A stretch of DNA of 64,000 nt from assembly GCA_965202875.1 (NCBI GenBank), contig OZ241870.1, forward strand, positions 3,162,001-3,226,000. The letters run 5' to 3'. Shown here one piece after another: positions 16,151-25,436 of the stretch. A model generated the notes under the pieces. That model was not told the DNA's origin. It saw nothing but the letters and a program-made list of their open reading frames with translations, and made no database searches. The DNA comes from HK1 sp965202875. Lineage in GTDB: Bacteria; Pseudomonadota; Gammaproteobacteria; HK1. The stretch's first letter is position 1. Each line of letters starts with the position of its first letter. Made by a program: the position numbers and the translations under genes.

Positions 16151-17716
16151 TTATTTGTCGTATTCTCTCTTGCCAATAGTGAATATGATACCGTCGCTAA
16201 CGATAGCGACTGGATTGAGTCCAGGAAGCTCCAATAACTCTTCTGTTATATATCCGTAGCCATCCACATGCCGAAAACTCCAGTATGGTCCGGGGTAAAA
16301 CCAAATAAAATAAGAATCATCTTCGGAACTCTCGATCCAGCCATTTAATTTTCCAGGGCGCAAGTATCTGTAAGTCGCATCTGCATTGTTGTAGAGATAT
16401 ATAGTCAGTGGTTCATTGCTGATCACATGCCCTTGTAAAGGATTTTTCTTCACATATGAAAGAACTTCCGAGTCGTACCAATCTGAATCATTGAAAACTC
16501 CCATGCCACGAGTATTCGCACGATATATTTGGTGAACCGTCAAAAATGAGCTATAGACAAGCCATATAGAGAGCATTGCAATTATAAAAATCCGTAAAAA
16601 AACGAACATTGTGGAATTCTTTATTACATCAAGACATATTTTTGCCAAAAAAGCAACTGCGATGATGAATGGCACGTATATGGGAACAAGAAATCTCGTC
16701 TGAATTCCATCTTTGGTGTAGGACATGGCAAAGAAAACAAGCAAAAATAGATATGAAAAAATAAAAATCGAGAATGTCGAAAACGATGAAAATCGCATAT
16801 TGAGCTTTAGATCCACTTTCTCGAATACCGTCACAATGGCTAACAAAATAATTACGATTGCACTCAACACGGCTGATCCGTATCGAATGTCGGAATAAAG
16901 AGATTCTTCCACCAATTGGATAGACAGACCGGATAATATTTCAATTGTCGTGTCAAACAAGGGATAATTCTGGAATTCTCTCGCTCCAGATAGCTCTCCG
17001 ACCAAAAGAAAATTATTCAACATCCACAATCCAATCGGAACGGTGGAGATAAGTAGATATTCGATGAACCGTTGTATTTTTTCCTTCAACGGCAGGCCCT
17101 TCTCAAGAACCATCAATACAAACACGGTAAAAATCAATACCACTCCCATATAGCGAGTCAAGCACGACAACGCGGTAAATACTGCCGCGTAAATTAGCGA
17201 TGATCTTTTTCTTGTATTCAGAAACATGTCTATTTGGATTAACGTAAGTGTCGCTAGCAGAATGAAAAGCGGTTCTGACAAAGCCCAAGCTGCCATCCAC
17301 GCGAGAGGAATTGACAACATCACGGCAAAACAACCCCAGAGCGCAAGGATATCCGACTCCAGACGCTCTCGAAGATACCGACCTGTGACAAAGACAGTCA
17401 ATCCAAAAATGATGGCATTTACAGGTCCTGCGACATCATGAGGATCGAATACAAAGCAGCTCGCTGCGGCAAGAAGGACCGGATAAAGAGGAGGCCACGA
17501 CGTGTAGAAGTGTCCAAATAAAGTGACGAATCCTTCTCCTTGCAGGAGATGACGAGCGACGCTTATGTAATAGATGGAGTCCCAGAAAAGCGCTACACCA
17601 TAGGTCCACTCTCGTGCCAAAACGAGACAGGAACCCAATACGCCCATGAGAGCCGGAAGCAGTCTGAAGCGGCCGGTCCGGAAGCATAGTCCGGAGTAGT
17701 TCAATCGTGATTCCAT
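16151..17716 (-). CDS. Polytopic membrane glycosyltransferase-like protein (GT-C, GT39/ArnT-like)
   Basis: A 521-residue protein with about ten or more hydrophobic segments. The first loop has an acidic motif followed by 'SIYYISVARHLLQGEGFVTLFG', and 'WPPLYPVLLAA' and 'RYMGVVLIFTVFV' resemble the PMT/ArnT-type GT-C fold. A soluble C-terminal part (about 430-521) is rich in aromatic residues. Such enzymes move a sugar from a lipid carrier to a periplasmic acceptor; donor and acceptor here are unknown. The gene lies in an AT-rich block of clearly different base composition from its neighbours, a sign of separate origin. Confidence 0.7.
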   Translation of the reverse strand: MESRLNYSGLCFRTGRFRLLPALMGVLGSCLVLAREWTYGVALFWDSIYYISVARHLLQGEGFVTLFGHFYTSWPPLYPVLLAAASCFVFDPHDVAGPVNAIIFGLTVFVTGRYLRERLESDILALWGCFAVMLSIPLAWMAAWALSEPLFILLATLTLIQIDMFLNTRKRSSLIYAAVFTALSCLTRYMGVVLIFTVFVLMVLEKGLPLKEKIQRFIEYLLISTVPIGLWMLNNFLLVGELSGAREFQNYPLFDTTIEILSGLSIQLVEESLYSDIRYGSAVLSAIVIILLAIVTVFEKVDLKLNMRFSSFSTFSIFIFSYLFLLVFFAMSYTKDGIQTRFLVPIYVPFIIAVAFLAKICLDVIKNSTMFVFLRIFIIAMLSIWLVYSSFLTVHQIYRANTRGMGVFNDSDWYDSEVLSYVKKNPLQGHVISNEPLTIYLYNNADATYRYLRPGKLNGWIESSEDDSYFIWFYPGPYWSFRHVDGYGYITEELLELPGLNPVAIVSDGIIFTIGKREYDK

Positions 17717-17729
17717 TGTCCCGATCTCG

Positions 17730-18875
17730 TCACTTGGAATTACCCAATGAAATGGTCTTGACTCCTTCCCAGAGAATTTCCATTCCGGGGATGGTGAACT
17801 GGCCGGTCTTGACAGAACGAATTGAATAATCGGGCCGTCGGACCACTGCCATGCATTTCCCTCGGTAGATCACACCATGCCAATCGAAATCCAGGTTGTC
17901 GAATCCATGTCTCTGCCCAACAACAGATAAATCATCCGGATCGACCGGTACAACATGCAAGAAAAAACGTTCTTCTACGTCCTCCGGCAGGCATGAAGAT
18001 TTGACGTAATACAACGAATCCTCATCCAGATACACGTCGAAATGCCCTTTGATAATATGTGTTCCGAGTGAATGATTTTCGCGAATCCATCGATACAGAA
18101 CCCATCTGGTTCTGAAATTTCTCATATCTACGACAAGGTCACCAGGCAATGGATCAATGAACCCGTTCGAGGGGAGAGCAATCACCGGCAACTGCGCGTA
18201 GTCCGGGGCATTCGACGCCAGGAGGCCGACAATCATCGCAGAGCTGTTGCTGTTGACCTCGCGAGACGAAGATGCTAGCCCGAACTCATGATGCGTGAAC
18301 GGCGCGAAAGTTTCGGACCAGAAATGTGCGGGGACAATCAAGTATATGCGTTCTGCATTAGAAAGATTCTCCAGCGTCAACGGATGGCTCATGATCTCCA
18401 GTTCTTTAACTTGCGGTTCCACCAACCAATTACGGACATGATATGCACACAAAAGGATAGTGACACCTGTGGTAATCGCCAGAATCGTGTTCGCGAGAAT
18501 GATCCGGATGTTTTTCGAAGAACAGCAAAGATGAAGCCATCCTCGAAAGGCAAAGTACAGATAGAGAACGACGAGAGATACAGGAGCTACCAATACTCGA
18601 TAACCTCCAGGGGCTTTTTCCATAACCAATAACGGCGTAAAGGACAAGACGAAGATGGACAGAGCCATGACACATTTCGACAGCCTTTCAACTCGTGTTC
18701 CCGAAAAATACAACATGAGTCCCGTTATGATAATTGGAAGGGAGAGCCATACGACAACGCCATCATCGACCGCACGATTGTACAGGATAGACTCATCCTG
18801 CCATTGCCATGAATAAAACAGACGACGTGGTGAGAGGATACAAAAACTCAATACCTTAGGCAGGGATTCATACAA
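17730..18875 (-). CDS. C-terminal part of a split membrane protein (GtrII-like?)
   Basis: 381 codons. The N-terminal portion has several hydrophobic segments ('VVVWLSLPIIITGLMLYF', 'VMALSIFVLSFTPLLVM', 'VLVAPVSLVVLYLYFAF', 'ILANTILAITTGVTILLCAY'); the rest (about 150-381) is soluble. Its first codons overlap the end of the next gene by 8 bp in another frame, exactly at a run of seven T (18884-18890 region). Removing one base would join both into one ~650-residue protein reading 'NISEKILFLYESLPKVL'. I therefore suspect one gene with a frameshift. Confidence 0.6.
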   Translation of the reverse strand: MYESLPKVLSFCILSPRRLFYSWQWQDESILYNRAVDDGVVVWLSLPIIITGLMLYFSGTRVERLSKCVMALSIFVLSFTPLLVMEKAPGGYRVLVAPVSLVVLYLYFAFRGWLHLCCSSKNIRIILANTILAITTGVTILLCAYHVRNWLVEPQVKELEIMSHPLTLENLSNAERIYLIVPAHFWSETFAPFTHHEFGLASSSREVNSNSSAMIVGLLASNAPDYAQLPVIALPSNGFIDPLPGDLVVDMRNFRTRWVLYRWIRENHSLGTHIIKGHFDVYLDEDSLYYVKSSCLPEDVEERFFLHVVPVDPDDLSVVGQRHGFDNLDFDWHGVIYRGKCMAVVRRPDYSIRSVKTGQFTIPGMEILWEGVKTISLGNSK

Positions 18876-19674
18876 AAATAAAATTTTTTTCCGAAATATT
18901 CTGGGCTATGCCGGTACGCAGGGAGGCATTCGGATAAAAGATCAATGCAGACTTGTAGACAACGAAAGCCAACAGCATTCCTGCAGAAATGATCAGACCG
19001 AACCACAGGAAACGGGTGGACGTGTCTTTGAGAGAGCTGTCTGGTTTGAACATGAACACGGCAGCAAAAACAAGGAAAAGCATGGCCGCCACCTGATAAA
19101 TGGTAAACGCTGCCAGAAGAGTCAGGATCGACATACACCCAAGCGCCCACCTCGATCGAGAAGACTTGCGGAAAGCGGACTCTGCCAGAATACATGCGCA
19201 GCCGGACATGAGTCCCGCGAGCGGAAAAAATGATGTTGTTGCCCAACCCGCATAGATTTGGAATGGAAGCGAGGTGCACATGATAATGCTCACGCAACAG
19301 GATTGGAACGGCTTCCATCCAGTACGGACAAGTACCTGAAACAAGGTGAAGGCCAGCAGGAAAATACTTATGACCCCCCCGAGGCGAACATAGCGCAGAT
19401 CCGTGAAATCCGTCACCATCGAAAATGCGAATTCCGTCAATATCGAATACAGTGGCCTCCCCTCCAGATATTTCTTTCGGTATGTAGGCCCCTGGTTCTC
19501 ATCGATAATATCGTGATAATCATCGAGAAAGCCATAGTCATTGCTCACCACGGAAGAATAGCCGAGCGAAAAACAAGTTATAAACATACCAATCATGAAC
19601 CAGGTCGAAAACGACTGTTTTGCGAGAAACGCCGTTCTCTTTGCCTTCATTGTCGAACGGAGTGAATAGCTCAT
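18868..19674 (-). CDS. N-terminal part of a split membrane protein (glucosyltransferase GtrII-like)
   Basis: Starts at the ATG at 19674, 13 bp after the upstream GT2 stop. It has about six hydrophobic segments, and the first extracytoplasmic loop contains 'SNDYGFLDDYHDII', an acidic pair in the position used by GT-C enzymes. 'YLEGRPLYSILTEFAF' and 'RYVRLGGVISIFLLA' recall GtrII-type O-antigen glucosyltransferases. The frame ends early at 'NISEKNFIFV', just after an A7 run. An upstream in-frame ATG at 19716 would overlap the previous gene. Confidence 0.55.
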   Translation of the reverse strand: MSYSLRSTMKAKRTAFLAKQSFSTWFMIGMFITCFSLGYSSVVSNDYGFLDDYHDIIDENQGPTYRKKYLEGRPLYSILTEFAFSMVTDFTDLRYVRLGGVISIFLLAFTLFQVLVRTGWKPFQSCCVSIIMCTSLPFQIYAGWATTSFFPLAGLMSGCACILAESAFRKSSRSRWALGCMSILTLLAAFTIYQVAAMLFLVFAAVFMFKPDSSLKDTSTRFLWFGLIISAGMLLAFVVYKSALIFYPNASLRTGIAQNISEKNFIFV

Positions 19675-19687
19675 GGTCGGCCGCCGG

Positions 19688-20722
19688 TCAGATACGACAA
19701 CATACGACGGTATCATCCGCCGAAATGTGATTCACTCTGACGCCGGGAAAGCCATCGGCCAGATCCTCGATTTGCCAGATCGGAGATTGTCCGTCGTGGT
19801 CGATGTCGATATCCCGATCCGGAAGAACACGTCGTATTGCATCTACGGCAATACGCGGAATTCTCACCGTCGGCCTGTATCGCCAGATTCGGTAGCAGAT
19901 CGCACCGCACTGCATGAGGCTCACACCGAGAATGTCGGCGAGCCTGCGAACGTTGCCGGGGTGCGTCTTCCAATCGACGACGGCCTTTAGCTGCCGGTGG
20001 ATGCGACGCGAAGCAGCGAGTTGCTGTTCTCGGTACTGGTGTGAAATGGAGCTCGGAATCTGGCTGTATTCGTAAAGCAGCCCTTCTATCTGGGCTGGCT
20101 TGAAAAAACGGATCCAAATCGACCACAGATGCCAATCTTCGGCATGACGCCAAGTCGGATTGTGACTGAAACCGCCGAGCAGGCGGAAGATGGAAGATAA
20201 TGCCAACACACCGGGGCCGCAGAAAGGGGACCAGCCGATCTCGGCGGCAAGATGGAGAATGTTCTCCCAGCCGTCGCGACGTAAATGCTGCTTCAATTCC
20301 TTCCCATTCGCATCAACGAGCGTCATCCCGACGGAGGTCAGCGTCAAATCCGGGTCGGCTCTGAAACGATCCATTTGCGCGGCAATCCTGCCGGGCATAC
20401 TGCGATCGTCGGCATCCTGCCGCGCGATCAGGCTGTACCGCGCCTTCCATAGTCCGGTGTTCAGGGCTTGAACCAGACCTTCGTTGCGTTCACTCCGAAT
20501 CCAGCGAATGCCAGGCAGCTCCGGAAATCCGGCTGCGTGCATTGTGTTCCGCACCGGTACCGGGCTGCCGTCGTCGATGACCAGGATCTCGAAGGCGTCG
20601 GGATAGGCTTGATCAAGCACCGATTCCAGGGCTCGGCGCATCAAGCGGATCGAGGAATCGTCGTCGTGCCGTATGAAGGCCGGCAGGATGACGGAGACGG
20701 AATAGGGAGATGCGAGACTCAT
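19688..20722 (-). CDS. Family 2 glycosyltransferase
   Basis: A 344-residue protein with an ATGA overlap with the preceding giant gene (start 20722). GT2 hallmarks are 'YSVSVILPAF', 'EILVIDDGSPVPV', 'NEGLVQALNTGL', the DxD-type 'IARQDADDRSMPGRI' and 'WRHAEDWHLWSIW', where the ED acts as the likely base region. It probably adds one sugar of the repeat unit in the cytoplasm; donor unknown. There is no membrane segment. The C-terminal ~80 residues are variable and basic. Confidence 0.88.
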   Translation of the reverse strand: MSLASPYSVSVILPAFIRHDDDSSIRLMRRALESVLDQAYPDAFEILVIDDGSPVPVRNTMHAAGFPELPGIRWIRSERNEGLVQALNTGLWKARYSLIARQDADDRSMPGRIAAQMDRFRADPDLTLTSVGMTLVDANGKELKQHLRRDGWENILHLAAEIGWSPFCGPGVLALSSIFRLLGGFSHNPTWRHAEDWHLWSIWIRFFKPAQIEGLLYEYSQIPSSISHQYREQQLAASRRIHRQLKAVVDWKTHPGNVRRLADILGVSLMQCGAICYRIWRYRPTVRIPRIAVDAIRRVLPDRDIDIDHDGQSPIWQIEDLADGFPGVRVNHISADDTVVCCRI

Positions 20723-23700
20723 TCGGGTGATCTGCCCTTTCTCTTTCTGCCCTGGGTATTCCGGTGTTGCTCGGCATTCATGAAGGTACCGCATGTCAAA
20801 TCGATCAACCCTCCGTTGGATGGCCGTGTCTCAGGCCACTCGAAATCAAGCACGTCCTGCCAGAAGCGCATCAAGCCCGCTTCCTGGGCGATCGCGATGT
20901 TCCATGCCTTCTTCTGCACATGAGTGACGGCGGAGATGTATTCGTCCGGATAATTCTTCCTCACAGTATTGCCGTCGTTGGTGATACGAAACTCGGAAAC
21001 TGTCTCCGGCAGGAAACGGAAACACGCCCCCGCATCCCATAAGGAAAGGAGAAAATCCCAATCATCCAGATAGCGTTTGCCTTCGTCGAATCGAATACCG
21101 GATTGGCGCAAAAACGCCGTAGTCAAGCCGTAGCTGTTACATGTAATGAAATTCTCCATAATAAGGCAGCTAGCGGGATGCGGCACAGGACCCGGCTCGG
21201 CAAGCTGCCACAGCCTGCGCTTGTTCGACATGGCATAGATGCAATCCGCACCGCTCCACCTCAAGGCTTCATCGATTATCGAGGAAAAGCATGGGTAGAG
21301 AATATCGTCATCATCCAGGAAACTGATGAAATCGAACCGATCGGCTTGATCTTCCATGTAGTCCAGAGCAACATTGGCAGGATATCCGAGCCTTCGGTTC
21401 GGTTTGACATATTCATCGGCATGAAGGAAAACCACGTCGTCTCCGGTGCTCAATTGGCTCTTGACACTCCGTAGATCATCGTCGCTGCCATGGACGACGA
21501 CGACGGGAGTCAACGCGGGTGTCTGTGCGGAGACGGATTCGACCGCCTCCGGCAACATTTCCTGGCGCTTGTTCTGGGTGCGGATGATAACGGCACCACG
21601 CAACGGGGTGCGTGAGGGAGATACCGAGTGAATCACGGTTTTCCGTTCCGCTATTTCGGAATCGGGCCTCACCCTTACCCGAATAGACAGGAATCGCCGC
21701 AGATATTCACGCTGAATTCGCTGATGAACGACCTTCTGCCGGTCCGCGCGTGAAACCGACTGCGTCCTTTCGTGCCACCGGTAGCGGTACAGCGGCTCGG
21801 GAATCTTCAGGATCGGCTCGTGCACGGACGTGCGCAGCGCGAACTCGTAGTCTTGGCAGAAGTCGAAGCGCTGGTCGAAGAAGCCGATGTCGTCGAACAG
21901 ATCACGACGAATCGCCTTCAAGTGGCCAGCCAACATACCGATGTCGAGCAGGCGGTCTACCGGATGCTCGTTGCCTCGAAAACGGAGGACGCTACCCTGC
22001 TCGTCGATATCGATCATCGAGGACGACATGTAGCGGCAGCGGGGAAACTGCCTGCGATAGTGATCCAGGACAACAAGCGTGTTCGGCTCGATTTCGTCGT
22101 CGCAATCGAGGAACAGGAACCATCGATACCGTCCGTGCCGGATGCCGCTGTTCAGCGCCTCCACGATGCCGCCCTCTCCATCCGGACGAATCTGGCGGAC
22201 AGCGGACAATAGGCGTTTGGGGATTCGTTCCGAGAGCTCGTCATCGGATATCGCTGGGTCGTCGTTGACAACCACCCATTCGAGATCTGCCTCGATCGCT
22301 TCTTCCCCGAAGACGAGTCGATCCACCGAGGCGGCCGTATGCGCGAAAAAATCGAGATGACGGTGGAATGGCGTGACGACTGTAAAGCCGCCACAGTCGA
22401 ACATCTCGACAACGGAATCAGGGGGATGCCTCTCGGCCAGAAAATCGCGATACTCGTCCAAGGGAGCGTGGCGCATATAAGGAGGGATGCCTTCGTCCGG
22501 CTCCTGCTCCGAGAGATATCCAGTATCTATCATGTGGCTCCCGTTCCGGTACCCCTTCTCTCCGAGCTCCACAATCGGCTGTGGAGGGGGCGCCTTGGCC
22601 AAGCACGTCTCTTCCGGTCGGAGCGCCCTCCCACCGTACCAACCCTTTGTCAACTGCCCCCTCTTCGCATACGGTTCAAGAGCTTTTTGAATTCCCTGGT
22701 TCTCCCCCGAATTTTCGACTTGCGTTTTCTTCTTGGGAAGATCAAGAGAAGACGCCGAGGCTATTTTCCACCTATAGTGGTAGCTTCGAAGTTCAGCGTC
22801 CATCCAAAAAGGAAGCAACCGCGACATCCGGCGGGCGATCGGGATCAGTACGGGATGGCGACGCAAAATCGAGAACGATAGATCGATCATCTTGCGGGGC
22901 AGACGAGAACGACCCACGATTCTCATCAGGCGATGGATATGAGAGAAGCCATCTGCCTGCGGAGAGCTTCGATATATCTGCCAAAGCCTTCGCGGCAAAC
23001 GCAAAATAGCGGTCGCTCGCCAACTTCTCGAGTTGTACAGATTTTCGACCCGTGCGTCGCGGACGGCCAGCGCCTGATGCAACTCTCCAATCTGCCCGTC
23101 ACGCTCGACCACTGCCCGGTCCAGCTCCTCGACCCGTGCGTCGCGGGCGGCCAGCGTCTGACGCAACTCTCCAATCTGCCCGTCACGCTCGACCACTGCC
23201 CGGTCCAGCTCCTCGACCCGTGCGTCGCGGGCGGCCAGCGTCTGACGCAACTCTCCAATCTGCCCGTCACGCTCGACCACTGCCCGGTCCAGCTCCTCGA
23301 CCCGTGCGTCGCGGGCGGCCAGCGTCTGACGCAACTCTCCAATCTGCCCGTCACGCTCGACCACTGCCCGGTCCAGCTCCTCGACCCGTGCGTCGCGGGC
23401 GGCCAGCGTCTGACGCAACTCTCCAATCTGCCCGTCACGCTCGACCACTGCCCGGTCCAGCTCCTCGACCCGTGCGTCGCGGGCGACCAACGCCTGACGC
23501 AACTCTCCTATCTGCCCGTCGCGCTCGGCCAGCGCCCGATCACTTGAGGCGAGGGCGTAGCTGAAGGCAGGCAATGCGGCATCAAAGACCGATCTGATCC
23601 GATCGAGCTCTTCGACATCCTCGTCGTGCACGTCCCGGCCACACCACCGATTGAAAATATCGAAAGTGGATTTGATCCAGTGGGAAAGTCTCGGATCCTC

Positions 23701-24414
23701 CAACAACTGGGCATCACTGCTCCAATGATGGCGAATACTTGGGCATACGAATTCGTCGAGCTCGATCTGGGCATCTACGGAAGTACTCCTGGGCCACGAA
23801 ACACCGAGGGCGTCGCCAATCGCATCCACCATTGCATACGGTTCCGAAAGAAACGCATTGTAAAGCAACCAGGCGCGCTTCATACCACGCGTGTCCTTCT
23901 CTGCGTCCAGGACATGCCTCAGCCACAACAAATGTCCGATGGACGGAACGATTCCATCGCGCTTTTCCAAGGATGCGGCGACGTCGAGAGGATTACGAAT
24001 GGGAGAAACGATCATGGGTTCGGCGCCATAGGCTCTCACTGCCTCGATCCAGAATGGCAGCAGACGGCATATCCGAGGATCCTTCAGAACGAAAAACGCG
24101 CTGTCGCCGAACTCACTCACGAGGGCTTCTTGAGCGCGTCTGCGAAATCTGCCGGCAACGGGAGAGGCATACCACTGCGGATTGAGGGGGTTCCAGTCGC
24201 GCCAGGAGCTCCCCGCAGATGCGAGAATCTCATTGTTCAGAAAGACGATCTTTCTGGACTCCCAGTGCCCGGCCTCATTGGTGGGATTCGCTTCCAGCAA
24301 CGTCGCCGGCAAATCGCAGCCGGAGATGTTCAGCACGCGGGCCAGCACCGAGGTGCCACTCCGGTGCATTCCAGCGACCAGGATCGCGATTTTCTCCTTC
24401 CCCTGACCGGACAA
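20719..24414 (-). CDS. Giant fusion: sulfotransferase + coiled coil + two GT2 domains
   Basis: A 1231-residue protein. Residues ~8-260 are sulfotransferase-like: PAPS 5'-phosphosulfate loop 'VAGMHRSGTSVLARVLN' and 3'-phosphate-site stretch 'VSPIRNPLDVAASL'. Residues ~285-465 are a coiled coil of 28-residue repeats. A basic linker follows, then a first GT2 domain ('FTVVTPFHRHLDF', 'WVVVNDDPAI', 'FLFLDCDDEIEPNTL', 'DFCQDYEFALRT') and a second, diverged one ('GAVIIRTQNKRQEML', 'FISFLDDDDILYP', 'YLDDWDFLLSLW'). It may couple sulfation and glycosyl transfer on one scaffold, which is inference. The stop overlaps the next GT2 start. Confidence 0.85.
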   Translation of the reverse strand: MSGQGKEKIAILVAGMHRSGTSVLARVLNISGCDLPATLLEANPTNEAGHWESRKIVFLNNEILASAGSSWRDWNPLNPQWYASPVAGRFRRRAQEALVSEFGDSAFFVLKDPRICRLLPFWIEAVRAYGAEPMIVSPIRNPLDVAASLEKRDGIVPSIGHLLWLRHVLDAEKDTRGMKRAWLLYNAFLSEPYAMVDAIGDALGVSWPRSTSVDAQIELDEFVCPSIRHHWSSDAQLLEDPRLSHWIKSTFDIFNRWCGRDVHDEDVEELDRIRSVFDAALPAFSYALASSDRALAERDGQIGELRQALVARDARVEELDRAVVERDGQIGELRQTLAARDARVEELDRAVVERDGQIGELRQTLAARDARVEELDRAVVERDGQIGELRQTLAARDARVEELDRAVVERDGQIGELRQTLAARDARVEELDRAVVERDGQIGELHQALAVRDARVENLYNSRSWRATAILRLPRRLWQIYRSSPQADGFSHIHRLMRIVGRSRLPRKMIDLSFSILRRHPVLIPIARRMSRLLPFWMDAELRSYHYRWKIASASSLDLPKKKTQVENSGENQGIQKALEPYAKRGQLTKGWYGGRALRPEETCLAKAPPPQPIVELGEKGYRNGSHMIDTGYLSEQEPDEGIPPYMRHAPLDEYRDFLAERHPPDSVVEMFDCGGFTVVTPFHRHLDFFAHTAASVDRLVFGEEAIEADLEWVVVNDDPAISDDELSERIPKRLLSAVRQIRPDGEGGIVEALNSGIRHGRYRWFLFLDCDDEIEPNTLVVLDHYRRQFPRCRYMSSSMIDIDEQGSVLRFRGNEHPVDRLLDIGMLAGHLKAIRRDLFDDIGFFDQRFDFCQDYEFALRTSVHEPILKIPEPLYRYRWHERTQSVSRADRQKVVHQRIQREYLRRFLSIRVRVRPDSEIAERKTVIHSVSPSRTPLRGAVIIRTQNKRQEMLPEAVESVSAQTPALTPVVVVHGSDDDLRSVKSQLSTGDDVVFLHADEYVKPNRRLGYPANVALDYMEDQADRFDFISFLDDDDILYPCFSSIIDEALRWSGADCIYAMSNKRRLWQLAEPGPVPHPASCLIMENFITCNSYGLTTAFLRQSGIRFDEGKRYLDDWDFLLSLWDAGACFRFLPETVSEFRITNDGNTVRKNYPDEYISAVTHVQKKAWNIAIAQEAGLMRFWQDVLDFEWPETRPSNGGLIDLTCGTFMNAEQHRNTQGRKRKGRSPE
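23035..23560. repeat. 84-bp tandem repeat encoding 28-residue coiled-coil units
   Basis: Five consecutive 84-bp units start at 23101, 23185, 23269, 23353 and 23437, with diverged partial units on both sides. The central units are virtually identical. Twenty-eight residues equal exactly four heptads, so each unit adds a whole coiled-coil block without changing register. Typical unit: 'RDARVEELDRAVVERDGQIG' then 'ELRQTLAA'. Confidence 0.97.
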
Positions 24415-24457
24415 TTTCAGACTCCGAGGTTTTGCATTCCCGGCATCTACAGCTTGT

Positions 24458-25364
24458 TCAGCAGGGATGCAGCGAGCATGCCGATGCTTCCCATTCGCGT
24501 CCGCCGGTACACGCCCGCCTTTTCATGGCCATGGTGTGTCCGCTCGCGATGTTCTGTACGAGAGCATTATGAAAGCTCGGCGGCCTGCCATGAAGAGGAG
24601 ACAGGCCCAGGCTCTGGCCGTTCTCGTCAATCAGGCGCGACCTCGACGCGTAGAAAGCCGGGACGGTTTCGGGAATACCTTCTAGTGTGCTGGCGCACAA
24701 ATAGGTTGAATTATATCCCCATCGTTGCGACCACTTGTTGACACTGGTCGTGCTGAGTCCTACCTCCCGACCGACGTCCTCTTGCCTCATGCCCATCGGC
24801 ACGCAATAGGATAATCCGTGCCCTGAGGCAATCTCGTTGTGAAGCTGTGCCCGCATGGACACGTCGTTCCAGTTCTGCGCGCTGTTGCGATGTGAGTTGA
24901 AGCACTGATATGGGGCGTCCACTCTTCATGTGCTTTATCTCTTAATCGATGGGCCTTCGCATATCATGCCACCGTCTGTATATTTTTCAACCTATTTGTG
25001 CGCCAGCACACTAGCGCCGAGATGGCGCGGGACAGCTTGCCCCGCTCCCAGACGTCGTCTTGATCCGAATAGGCGAAGTAGTCGGCTTGAATCTCCGGGT
25101 TGAAGACCAGGGACAGAAAGTTCGCGGCGCACCCCTTCTTCGGCCCTTCGAGGACGAAACAACGATTCGGTCCGAACTCCGGGGCGTACTCTTCGAGCAC
25201 GGCGCACACGTCTTCCCGGTCACAGTCTCTCGACACCCACAGCTCGAAGTTCCCGTGGCTCTCTGGGCCCGGATGGACGAAAGCTGCTCCGGCAGGAAGC
25301 GTGCCCCTTCGAAGACCGCCATGAGTACGGCGACCTTGGGCTGGATTTCGACCTTGCCGTTCAA
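24458..25364 (-). pseudogene. GT2 (rhamnosyltransferase-like) gene split by a MITE and frameshifted
   Basis: The 5' part reads 'VAVLMAVFEGARFLPEQLSSI', then after a frameshift near 25265 continues 'NFELWVSRDCDRED' and the GT2 core 'DYFAYSDQDDVWERGKL'. The frame is cut by the 327-bp element at 24685-25011 and resumes on its far side with 'PETVPAFYASRSRLIDENG', 'LSPLHGRPPSFHNALVQNIA' and 'HTMAM'. Two independent lesions make this a clear pseudogene. It lies downstream of the FkbM methyltransferase in the same direction. Confidence 0.85.
24685..25011. mobile_element. IS630-type MITE, 327 bp, perfect 26-bp terminal inverted repeats
   Basis: The ends 24685-24710 and 24986-25011 are exact inverted repeats (GTGTGCTGGCGCACAAATAG and onward). 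TA dinucleotides at 24683-24684 and 25012-25013 form the target duplication typical of IS630/Tc1. Inside, the minus strand keeps a frameshifted transposase N-terminus ('LTSQQRAELERRVHAGTASQ', 'CLRARIILLRADG', then 'QEDVGREVGLSTTSVNKWSQ' in another frame). It is a deletion derivative that cannot move by itself. Confidence 0.93.
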
Positions 25365-25436
25365 TGATCAGCCCTCTCATATTCTCACAGCTCCGCTCTG
25401 GTTCCGAATTGGTTCGAATACCTGGCCTGCCAAGTA

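Noticed and set aside
23035..23560. Possible CRISPR array because of regular repeats
   Set aside because: There are no unique spacers; the 84-bp units are contiguous, in frame and encode a coiled coil.
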